Shown: positions 24,384 to 37,021 of the stretch, in pieces
Layout: each line of letters begins with the position of its first letter
Numbering within the stretch: the first letter of the stretch is position 1
Origin: Eutrigla gurnardus
Taxonomy: Eukaryota; Chordata; Actinopteri; Perciformes; Triglidae
DNA length: 64,000 bases
NCBI GenBank assembly: GCA_963514095.1
Contig: OY741275.1
Span: forward strand, 6,488,151 to 6,552,150
Reading direction: 5' to 3'
Position numbers and translations under genes: made by a program
Notes under the pieces: generated by a model
Database searches by the model: none
Told to the model about the DNA's origin: nothing
The model's input: only the letters and a program-made list of their open reading frames with translations

Positions 24384-24805
24384 CAGACCAGCGGTCAGCC
24401 AGGCCAGAGTCCAGCATTTCAAACAAACAGCCATTGAACACCAATGAGGTCATGGCTTCATCACCAGGCAAAGAGCTCCAACCACTTGTCGGTCCAGTGC
24501 AAACCCATTCTGGGAAGGAAAAAAAGCCAGCTGACAAATGAGATGACTGAGTAAAAGTGGCGCTTTGCAAGAAAAGAAACATAATTAGACACAGTCTCTT
24601 GGGCTGTTTTATATGGATATTCCCGCTTCGCTTCATGCCAGCTAAAGCCTGAGTCGTTCCAGAGTTACAACACTGCACAGAGCCGGGATTTTCTCACGAC
24701 AAAAGCTGATCTCCATCCACCAATCTGGGGCTAAACGGAGCAGCTGAGCACCGTTAAGCACCAACTAAAGCTACTCTCCCCATTCACCTCTGTATTCAAG
24801 TGAAA
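22266..24805. other. Intergenic stretch between hsd3b and pla1a
   Basis: No exon was recognised. An open stretch near 23397-23690 (97 codons) starts from a non-conserved context, matches no family I know and is treated as chance. Contents: a repeat-like tract at 22560-23030 ('aaaggtgctattgac...' type), a T-run at about 23152-23164, and a long interrupted (AC)n run at 24281-24386 about 420 nt before the pla1a start codon. Confidence 0.6.
24281..24386. repeat. Long interrupted (AC)n microsatellite upstream of pla1a
   Basis: About 105 nt of CA dinucleotides with two AAA-type interruptions, 420 nt upstream of the pla1a ATG. It may lie in the promoter region. Confidence 0.95.
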
Positions 24806-27800
24806 ATGCCTCGGGAGTACACACTGTTCCTCCTCTGCGTCTTGACAGTCTGCATCACATCACTGGTGGTGGGTAAGTGGAGAAGCTCATGGCAGGACTC
24901 TTGCTTTTCCTTCTGCATCACTTTTTATTTAAGTGTTTTCATGCAATATTTCCAAACACGTATGCAAAGACAGGGATTGGGCTTGCAGTGCATGAGTCGT
25001 ATGGTAATATAATATAATAGCATTATGAATCAATTCACTGATGAAGATCAGTTTTTTTAACTGCACAAAAGGGATGAGTTTTATCATTTTAGCTGTAGTA
25101 CTTCATGTGTTTAATAGACATTTTAACATTGTATCATTTAAATACAGGTAAATCAGGACCTTTTGCTTACTTGAAGCTATGAGATTTAATTTAAGATCCG
25201 AAAGTGATACACAAACAAACAAATATCACTATCATAGAAAACATAGTTGAAATGTAATGTAGCTTAAGAGGTTATATTTTTATTTGACATGTATATTTAA
25301 ATTTGCAGTATGTTTATTATTACAGACAGATTACCCCTTTATGTAATATTTTGTTGTGCCATCATCTGGTGTCAGATTCATAATTTCTCCGCTGTTTTAT
25401 CATGTTTTATTGTCTGAATTCAACGTGTGCAGGTGTGGAGGAAACGCACGGAGACGATGACTGCGCCGACCTCAACAACACCACCTGGTTGGAGTACCGG
25501 CAGCGCAGAGTCAAGCTGCAGATTCAGTACCTGCTGCTGACGAGGGCAAACATGGACTGTGCACAAATGTTCATCCAGGAGTCTCTCACAGAAATGCAGC
25601 AGCAGCATTCCTACTTCAACATCTCCCGGCCGACCAAGGTCATCGTCCACGGCTACAGGTCAGGAGAGGACCCTTAAAAGACCCACTTTCTCAATGAGCT
25701 CAATGGGTTTTTCTTTGTGTTCTTCTTACTGGTTTGAAGCAGGCAGCAACATCCGGTTCTGAAACGTGAAGCCAATCCAGAAGTGCCTAAAACTTGCATT
25801 CTCTCTGCTGTCCATCAGGGGGCGACATAAGTCTGATTGGATAGAAGTTTATGAGAAAATGGTCCTACTTCTCTCTTGATGTATTATCTCAGTAAACATT
25901 GCAAACATGAGTTTATGGTCTCAGTCTCTAGTTTCAAGTCTTCTTCAATCCAACATGATGTTCATTTAGTACATTACGGTCCATTTAGAGTCCAACAGAC
26001 CATAAAGCAGGGTGTGCTTTAGGACGGGGCTACTTCGTGATTGACAGGTCGCTACCACAGTGTCGCTACTGCAGCCTCACTCAGAGGCGCCACTGGAGAT
26101 TTTGGACCTTTGTTATTATTATTTTATGTAATATAAAGAGAAATTCCACATTGCAGGAACGAAAAGACCTTCTATAACCAAGACCAATACCTTAATTCAC
26201 AACAGCTGAGTCACTTTTTGGGAAAGTCCCCAGAAAGTGATCAATCCATCCACTACATTTCTCTTATCCAGGGTTGTGGTGGCAGCAGGATTAGCAAGGG
26301 ATTCAGATGTCCCTCTCCTCAGCCACAAGTTACAGCTTTACTCCAGGAACCCCAAGGGCCCCATGAATTGCATTACATTTTTGTTTTAAAACGTAGATGG
26401 ACTGGTAATTTGAGAGCTCCTTAATCACCACAACAGTCCAGTACAACACCTGCATCACTGTTGACACCACACCTGCCTTTCCATCTCAGGCTCCATTTTA
26501 CCTTCACTGGTGAACAAGTGATACTGGCGAGTACTGGTATTCAGATGAAACAGCATCAGGAATATTTTACATTGTTAAATAGATAAAAAATGTTCTAAAA
26601 AGATGAAAGTATGTCCTCTTCATGTATGCTTTAAAGATTTCATCTTTTTGTGTTTTTTTCTTTAAATCAACATGGGATGAAGGAAGAAGGTCATGCTTCA
26701 GTCTCATACTTTAAAATGGTCAAACTAATAGGAGGTGCACAACATCACATCCACAGCTCATATTTGATCAAATTGAGGATTCCCTTAGCAAGGCACCAGC
26801 TTTGTTTATTGTTTGTTGTTCTTTTTTTAGACATAATTGATAGTCCATCCGCTCTTTTCCTGCATTCCCCAACCTGATCTCATCCCACCATCCTTGATCC
26901 AACCAACCTGATGGCCCTGCACCCCTCCATCCCTCCACACCTGCACCCCTCCACCCCTCCGTCCCTGCACCTCTCTACCCCTCCACGCCTGCACCCCTCT
27001 ACCCTTGCACCTCTGCACCCCTCTACCCCTCCACCCCTGCACCTCTGCACCCCTCTACCTCTGCACCCCTCCACCCCTGCACCCCTCTACCCCTCCACCC
27101 CTCTACCCCTCCACCCCTGCACCCCTCTAACCCTGCACCCCTGTACCCCTCTACCTCTGCACCCCTCCACTCCTGCACCCCTCTACCTCTCCACCCCTGC
27201 ATGCCTCTACCCCTGCACCCCTCTACCCCTCCACATCTGCACCCCTCCACCCCTCCACCCCTGCACCCCTCTACCTCTGCACCCCTCCACCCCTGCACCC
27301 CTCTACCCCTCCACCCCTGCACCTCTGCACCCCTCTACCCCTCCACCCCTGCACCCCTCTACCCCTCTACCTCTGCACCCCTTCACCCCTCTACCCCTCT
27401 AACCCTGCACCCCTGTACCCCTCTCCCTCTGCACCCCTCCACTCCTGCACCCCTCTACCTCTCCACCCCTGCATGCCTCTACCCCTCCACCCCTCTACCC
27501 CTCCACCCCTGCATGCCTCTACGCCTCTACACCTGTACCCCTCTAACCCTCCACCCCTGCATCCCCCCCACCCCCATCCCTGCACCGCTGCACCCCTCCA
27601 CCCACAGGGCAGTGGGCAGTAAGCCGTCCTGGGTGAAGCAGCTGGCCCGGGCCCTGCTCAGGGCGGAGGATGTGAACGTGCTGGTGGTGGACTGGGTCTA
27701 CGGGGCCTCCTTCGCCTACAACCTGGTGGTGGAGAATTACAAGGAGGTGGCTTTGCAGATCTCTGTCCTCATCAACCAGCTGGAGGTAAGACAAACACGT

Positions 27801-30751
27801 CAATAACAATGTTTTACTTTCATTGTTTTGCGGGGTTATCTAATTCTATTTGTGTCTATTTCAGAACTAGTGGTATATAATGACCGACATCAATCGTTTA
27901 TTTAGACAGGTCATCTTATTAAGATCAGATTTTTTTGTGAAGTGAACAAAAGCATCATCAACAACTTTAATGCAAAATCACAGTTGTGTCAGTCTCAAAT
28001 GGTGCATTGTTTTAAAAGACTTGTTCTTTTACAATATATATCCGCCTGCCATCACCAGCTGGCGTCTGAATGACACGGCGGTTTCTGAGCAGGTGGCGAG
28101 TATAAAATGTGGGAAGAAAACAAACAAACAGAACAGTTTCAGGTGTAAATGACAGACTGCGGCCGTCTCGTCCCACAGAAACATGGATGCAAACTGGAGT
28201 CCTTCCACTTCATCGGGATCAGCCTGGGGGCCCACGTCGCTGGCTTCGTGGGGACTCTGTTTGAGGGGAAGATAGGACGGATCACAGGTGTGTCCCGACC
28301 TCCTCCATCCGACATCACATGTGTTCCAGAGGAATCACAATTTCACAATGCGAAACGTCTCCGTTCCACTTCAATTTAAAGAATCGCTCTCTTTTAGAAG
28401 ATAAGTAACAAAGCCACGATGCAGAACTTCTATATTTTGGTTGAATGCACAGCAGATGCTGCTAACGACGTCTCTCGGAGCCTCTCGGCTGTGAATGTGT
28501 TTCAGTGTGACCTTGGAAGATTAGCAAAGGACAACGGCACTTTGATAAAAGCCTCCCTGAGGCTGTGTGGAGATGCTTGTTCCCAGAAAACACCAACACA
28601 ATGAGCCACTTGTCTATATCTGCCTTTTAGCTGTCTGAGTGGGGAGATGTTTGAGTGTCTGTGCCGTTCAGGGGAGACACAGCTGCTGATTGGAGCGAGA
28701 CATATTTACTGGGCCAACATCAATATGATCGGCTTTCAAAAGATTCATTTTGGTTGCTCGTAGAGGCCGGGCTAGCTGTAGTTTCAAACCTGAGAGTCTC
28801 TTCAGGATTATGTAAATGAAAGAAGTGACAGGAAGAGAGAAACAGCTGTTCGCTTGAGTCAGTTCAGCATGCAGCAAGACATTCATTTCAATAACTATAG
28901 ATCAAATAGCAGCAGGAAGATGAAGCCGATGCTTTTGTTTGGGCTTATTTAGTAATGTGGTTTTTACACTCTGGTTTCTACGACGGCGTACTAGGGCCAA
29001 GTATGAAAAAAAAAAAATACGGACCCGGGGGAGGGGGGTAATATTTCGAGAAAAAATGGCAAATTCGCTAGAAAAAAGTCGCAAATTTGCTAGAAAAAAG
29101 TCGCAAATTTGCTCGTTTTTAAGTGGCAAATTTGCTAGTTTATTACGATGCTAACAACCGGTATTTATGCTAGCTAACTTCCCATGAATGTAGCTTTTAT
29201 CTTTCTAATTAATCCATCCCGTGTGTCAATGCTTTGCTAAGGTCCTTAGGGTGATGGCTCTTGATGGTTAGTGTTGGTTAATTTTATATGGGCCAAATTG
29301 TCATTTTACGGTATGTGTGTTTGTTGATCGGGTGGTTTGGCTAAGCTAGCGGTCATAGAGGAAGTAATCACGTAGCTTGACCCGGATGTTTGCCGTTGCT
29401 ATGACAACAAGTGAAAGCTACCGCTAGCTTAGGCAAACTACCTGCTCAATAAACACAAATAAGATGACAATTTGGCCCATATAAAATTAACCAACAATAA
29501 CCATGGGCCTTAGCAAAGCGTCACACGTTGGGATGAATTCATTCGAAAGATAAAAGCGACATTCGGAAGCGAAGTTAGCTAGCATAAATGAAGGTTGTTA
29601 GCATCGTAATAAAATAGCAAATTTGCCACTTTAAAACTCGCAAATTTGCTAGTTTTAAAGTCGCAAATTTGCCACTTTAAAACTAGCAAATTTGTGACTT
29701 TTAATCTCAGAATATTGCCCACCTCTCTTGGCTCCGTTTTTTTTTTTTTTTTTTTTCGACAGTGGCCCTAATACGCCGTCGTAGGTTTCCTTTGGTTTCA
29801 ATGTATATTTTATATCATCAACTGTCTGTTTCCTTGTTTAAATAGTGAGTTTCTCAAGCCTCACGCAGCTTCTAGTTACACAAAGTGATGTTCAATCCTG
29901 TAAAACCTCGAGTCAACATCTGCATCAGCCACAGACACAGAGAAACCAAAACCAGGCTCCTCAGAAACAATGCTGCTTTCATGTGATGAGAGGAATTTAC
30001 TTAGTATTAAAACATTTAACTAGCACAAACCACCGAAATTCCAGTTTCAGTGGGGTATTTCAATATGGAAATACAGCTTCTGCAAAACACATTAAACATG
30101 TTCATTATCAGAGTTCAGAAGGAAAACAATCCTGTGGAATGATTTCTTTCCTCGTCCTCCAGGTCTGGACCCGGCTGGACCCATGTTTAAAGGAGCCGAC
30201 ACCTCCGACCGGCTGGACCCATCCGACGCTCAGTTTGTTGATGCCATCCACACAGACTCTGACTGTGAGACAACTTTAAAGCCTTAAAATTATGCTGATT
30301 TCTTTCCACTAAGCTGCAGGTCACAGAACGTCTACTGTTGCCTTGGTAACAGACAGCAGGTCAACAGTTGGTACGAGAAAAGCGTGTTGCAACGTGAGAT
30401 ACATATATAATATACTATATCCATATATATAATATCACACTTTACTGAGGCGCAACACGAGGGCATTTTGTCATGACAGGTGGTTTTATTAGAGGTAAAT
30501 GAAGATTGGCTGGAAAGGCAACTTGAAGTTTAAATTCAAGTTTAAATTTATGTGTTATGAGATACAATAAGATAAGGTGAGATGAGAAGAAAAGATACGA
30601 TGAGATATAATACAATATTCTATGAGATTAGATCAAAATAGATTAGATTCCATTAAATTAGATGAGCTGAAATTGAGATTGAGTTAGAAATTAGATACAA
30701 TGAAAAGACTAGATTAGATTATATTAGATGAAATTGAATAGAACATATTAA

Positions 30752-30789
<38 letters not shown>

Positions 30790-30832
30790 TACATTGTATA
30801 TACATATTATATATGTACAGTATATATTTTAG

Positions 30833-30900
<68 letters not shown>

Positions 30901-33560
30901 TGTATAGATATAGAAATATAATACAATACTGTGTGATATAATTGCTCATGTAATAAAACATGAACATGAAATATAATATAATATAGGATTGAATATATAG
31001 TAAAAGGTGAAATATAATATTGCACAGTTTTAGCATCGTTTATATAATCAGTAATAAAACATATAAAGACAGATATAAAAGCCCAGTGGATTTGCTTGTC
31101 TGTGGTTTGATCACATCAAGGAAAAGAAGAAAGGAACACCGCTTGCATGAATATGAAACACATGTGGTGGGTCAGGTCACCTTCATGTCTTTGAAGCAGC
31201 TGACTCAGGTTTGGGGAATTGAACTCCAATGTTGACCTCCATGCGTTCATCAGTCTTTGACATGTTGGTGGGTGAGTGTGGAGACGAGGCATGAAATCAA
31301 CAGCACCAAACACAACACTGTCTGACTTTATAGACATTTACTTCACCATGCCTGTTGTGTTTTCCCTCACTTTGTGTTCATGGAGCAGAACAGCAGCAAC
31401 AAAATGTCGGCAGCATTAATGAGCTTTTCTTCTGCATCAGATTTTGGTATTTCCATCCCTGTCGGCCACGTGGACTTCTTCCTGAATGGAGGGAAGGACC
31501 AGACGGGATGTGCTCGCTCCAGGTTCGCCTCAAGTAAGTTCAGCACACACTGATATACACCAGCGCTGGAACGCAAATACTTCTACTCAAGTACTTCTGT
31601 ACTGTTTGGAGGTACTTGTGCTTTCCATTTTCTGCTACTTTATGTATTCATATTTTGATTTTTACTCCTCCACATTTATTTGATAACTTATATTTCAGAT
31701 TTCTAATAAACTAATAAATTACAATGTATTACCATTGACTCAGATTATTATTTAGTGATTAATTGAAAGCTGACCAGAAGTATATTGCATAAATAATCTA
31801 AGGGAGCTCCACATTTAGCTGCAACAACACATTAATGTATCAATAATTATAATATGATAATATAGCATATATTATTCTGAAAAGAGCCATTCTGCACAAT
31901 GAGAACTTTGCCCTTAAAGAACGTAAATGCATTATTTTGATGCCAGTACTTCTTCCACCACTTCTTTATAAAGACTTGTAATAAGACATTTAATTACATT
32001 GTAATACTTGTATCCTTTATAAGCAGCGTACTTTACATGTAGCTGCTGGATAACAATGGAGGGGAATCGTTTTTAAAAGACTCATTTCCTGGATGAGACT
32101 TGCATTATCTCGTAGATGTCAGGTGATTGACATGAAGCAGATGGTTTGCAGCGCTGATGTGACGACATTCAACTCACGTTGGAGGGAGAATAAGACAGAA
32201 ACGTCTGATGTAATGAAGCCTTGATGTTTAGGGTGCTGGATTACTGCGGATGACTTTAGTAATCCCTGGAGGCAGATCCACAAGCTACCCAGCAGAATAC
32301 AAGCCATTAAAATGAGCTCCACTTTAACACATGAATGCATCAATAATTATAATCCAATTCAGTCTGAAATGGGCCCTTTAACGAGTTACTTTTGTGACTT
32401 TAAGTGTTGATGTTAATACGTTTGTGCTTTGACTGAAGTAACATTTTTGTGTGATCCGAGTTCTTCTTCCACTCACTAAAACCTAAACGTGCAGCTGTGT
32501 TTGTGTCTATAATTGGCCTGCTGCGTCGTCTCTGAAGACTTTGTTCTTTTTCCTCCAGGAGTTTTGAATCCAACTCAAATCACACATACATTGACGGCGG
32601 TTTTACACATGGACACATTTAAATGAGTGTAATTGACTCCAGACATCTGGCTGCCTTAGTGTTCCTGTGTGTTGTCAGTTCTTGTCTATTTCCCAGTGTA
32701 CGGTTATGTGCTATGTGACCACATGAGGGCGCTGCACGTCTACATGAGCGCGCTGAACGGCTCGTGCCCGCTGATCGGGATCCCGTGCCACAGCTATGAG
32801 GACTTCCTGAAGGGACGCTGTGTGGACTGTGACGTCTTCAAGGGGACATGTCCAACTATAGGTGAGACTACTAGGAGCACTCCTTTAAGTGATCAATATA
32901 TACATTATCAATACTCTTCCTCAGACATGATGCTTGAGACTTAATTGTTCATGTCATCTGTCTTTTTACACAAAACAATAGAATAGTGTATAAAAATGCC
33001 CAAATAATAACAATAATAATAATCATATATTGTGACATGAAGTCATGTGAACATGGTTTAGCATTTACTTCAAAGATCATAAAATGTTCATTCATGAAGA
33101 TTATCTTACTGAACAAAACATGTAAGTATCATATATGTTTGTTTATGCTGCATTAATAATCAAACACCAATGGAAGAATCCCACAGGGAACCAGCGTGAT
33201 GCTAACTCCCCGTCGGCGTGTCATCACTGCAGCAGCAGATTTGACATGATGGAGAATGGTTTTGCCTTTTGGAGGTTTATTACCACACTATCAGAGTTCA
33301 CTGAGCTGCCTCCGTCTAGATTTACTCTCCTGGTCCCGTCGGGCTGTGGAGGGACAGGCAGCCATGAAAAGCATGAACATACAAACGGGGTATCTGTGTG
33401 TGGCTCTCTGTTGAGCATCAGTATCACCAGTGGGTTTGACATCCGGCTGCACTCGTCACACGGCAGCTGTTAGCTGCTTCTTATCATCTCAACCCGCTGA
33501 TACAGAGACACAGTTAACGTGCATGGAGCCCTCTGGATGTGTGTGGATCTCCTGTATGCT

Positions 33561-33649
<89 letters not shown>

Positions 33650-35651
33650 CAGGTTTATCAGAGAACAGCGGGATAGTCGTATCTCCAGTTCCCAAAGAGC
33701 AGAAGCTTTTCCTCCTCACGTCATCTTCACCACCTTTTTGCTGTGAGTGAACCGTTAGTAACGTTTATTTTCACCATTCAGACACTAAGTGATTTACAGA
33801 GGCAGAGCAATACATTAAAAGCAAAGACATCACACATTTAAATAAGTATAGAATGTTACTGAATAGTGTTCTTGTGGGAAATGTTTGTCCACCTCGATAG
33901 TTATTACAGTTACGTAATTCAACACTTGGTGTTAAGGTGTTTTATGCGTATATTGGTGTCGGTAATGATAAATGCATGTTTCCCACGCTGCCCAGCTCAT
34001 CACCTCCTGCTGCAGCTGGAGGTTTCTCCTCTGGATAAGAGCGCTGAGGTGGAGGTGACCCTGACGACGGAGAGCGTGGGAACGCAGCGGAGGCTCAGGC
34101 TGTAGGTACCACACACACTCCTCCATTCTTTTCCCACAACCAGGATGTCAAACTAAGTTCTCACTCAGATTGTACATCGAGCAAACACAACTGCAAGTGT
34201 CACAAATTCTTGAACTAAAGCTTCTCAATTGTGACAACTGATAGGTTAATCGATAATGGAAATAATTGTGAGTTGCAGGTCTTGACAGTTTTACAACATG
34301 ATTATCGTATTATAGTTCCCGATAACAATGTTATCGCAACGTCTATTAAAAAGGTTCTATCCTTTTGGTAAATTAATTGCACTCAAAAGACGAGGTGGAT
34401 AACTGTTTATAGATGATTCTAGAGGAGCTAGATTATTTACACAGTATTATCACGTGTGTATTATTAACATGATATCAATATTCAATAGAAAAAAATTCAC
34501 AGTTATCATCCATCATGTTCCCATGTGTCCAAGAATGCAGCTTGGTCATCTATGACACTCTATGTTCTCGTCTGGACTCCCGTGTTGTTCGCAGCGTGAC
34601 GATGAACGTTTAGCATCTTAATATCAACGAAGGGAGGCGTAATAACAGAAACAGCTCTCTGTGTTCTAGCACTAAACAGCAGCGCTGTCATGGTCTTGGG
34701 TTTGTTAATAAATAGACTTGTTTTGGTCTCATCAGCCTCACTCGGCTCCCCTTGTTTCCACCAATCAGCTTCCAGCCTGCCCTCATGTCCGCCCAGCTGT
34801 GCCTGGTTGTCTCATTAGTTTCTAGTGTTTTCCTGGGTGGCTTTTAGTCCTCCTTCGTGTTTGATGTTCTTGTGAGTTCCTCGTTGCATATTTTGATTTC
34901 AGTCTTTTGTACTTTGTGTTTCTCAGCCTGCTCCCTCAGGCTTCAACGTTTTGCCTTTCGTACCAGCTTTTGTTTTTTTCTCTTCCATTCACCTGCCTGC
35001 TTTGAGTCCTGCATTGCAGGGTCCACCCTTTTACCCTGATACCTCTGACAAGCACAAACTACTAAACGACATCCTTCAAAATTATCCCAAAGTTGAGTCC
35101 ACTTCACTCAAAACACCAACAACAGGATGTATGTATAGAGAGGGGGGGGGGCAGACCAAGTTCCTGTTACTAGCATTTTAGAAACATGGGAAAGAAAAAC
35201 ACAAGATGATAGAAAGAGTTGTTGATAACTGTACATGATGCCCATAACTGTGAGATGTAAATGTAAATGAACAAAGGTCCACATTAAAGCTGAACTTTGT
35301 CCACAATCCATGTAACAGAAGCTAAAGAGCATAAAGTAGAAGCAGAAGTCAGTTTGACAGTTGGTCTGCTTGACAGCTCCTTCATCCCACAACTGTACTG
35401 TAATTCATGGTTCCCCCCAGAAAAGCTGAGCAGACAGCTTCTATGTATAGAAGAGATGTATTACTTTGTATGTAAAGAGTCCCAGCCAGGTGCAGGACGC
35501 TGTGGCGGGAATACGTGTCGACATCGGTTCACTTGAGTTCACTTAAATTGCTGAGATTGTATGGATACTCACATTCTTGTTATATTAATAATACTTGTAT
35601 TACCTTAAATGATATCCCATACTATAACATAATATATATAGTATATATAGA

Positions 35652-35715
<64 letters not shown>

Positions 35716-36687
35716 CTTAATACATAATGGGACTTAGAACAAACCAAAAACCAAATTGCATCAACCAAAGAATTCACTGTAAGGAAAAGATCATTCAGTG
35801 CTTTAATGAGCCTTAATCCGGTTTCTAAAATGATGCATGTTAAAAAATAATAAACATGATTTGTTGGTTGCAGCTACATTAGTTAGTTATTAGTTTCACA
35901 CCTGTTGTTAACACCGTTAATTGAAAGGAAACCAAGCAAAAAGGCAACAAAATAGCTTGGTAATGTTTTGGATGGGGGCGTGGCCTGAAATCTGATTGGC
36001 CACCTCGGTGCCAACCCCCTTAATTTAAATTAAGGGACTGAAATACAGAAACTTTAATGTACTATCAAGTTAGCAATTCATATATTTGTACCTAGTGCCA
36101 ACTCTGCACTTCTGGGTCAAACGTCTGGACACGCGACATCATGGTTTGGCTGAAAATAATTGTTTGTTTTACGTTATTTAAGTTGAAATAATTCAAGGCT
36201 GACTTTCAAATGTGACTCAAACAGGGTGAAAGTCCTGTGCTTGTTTGACACACCCATCCACACAACAAGTATCAGACACCACTTCTAGATATAATTTTTA
36301 ATGTAAAAATTAACTACACGTGTCAAATAAACGTGGTATGTAGTAGTATATAGTGGCAGAAAATGGAAAAGTTGCAGTTGACACATATTTGTTAGTGAAT
36401 AATAATACTTGAAGTACATTGATCTGGTTATACTTAGTTTTACTGAAGAAACATTTTTACTTGTTATGCAATATTTTTAATCAAGGATCTAAGTTCTTCT
36501 TCTACCACTGATTCATGGATTTTCTTCTAATAAAAAAGGAACGTGTAATAATAAAACTTTGAGTTTATGTTCCATCTTGTTTATTCAAAAAGAGACACAG
36601 CAAGTAATAACTGTCCACTGTGATGAATGTTGATTATCTGAAAGTGAGGGTCTGGTCTTGTGTGGTTATGACAACATTATTTACCTG

Positions 36688-36771
<84 letters not shown>

Positions 36772-36952
36772 TGCAGTCAGACCGATACAACGGTGTACAG
36801 GACGGTGTTGTCTCACCCCGTCGCTCTGTGTCAGATCCACTCCATCACGCTGAAGAACACCGGAGCTCGCTTCTACAGACAGGGAGACATCCACATCAAG
36901 TCCGTCTGCCTCTCTGACGTCCCCGCTCTCAGGTGAAGTTTACCTGCAACAT

Positions 36953-37021
<69 letters not shown>

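Noticed and set aside
26911..27806. Long His/Pro/Ser/Thr-rich open frames on + and Gly/Arg-rich frames on -
   Set aside because: Produced by the C-rich minisatellite; the true pla1a exon 3 starts only at 27608.
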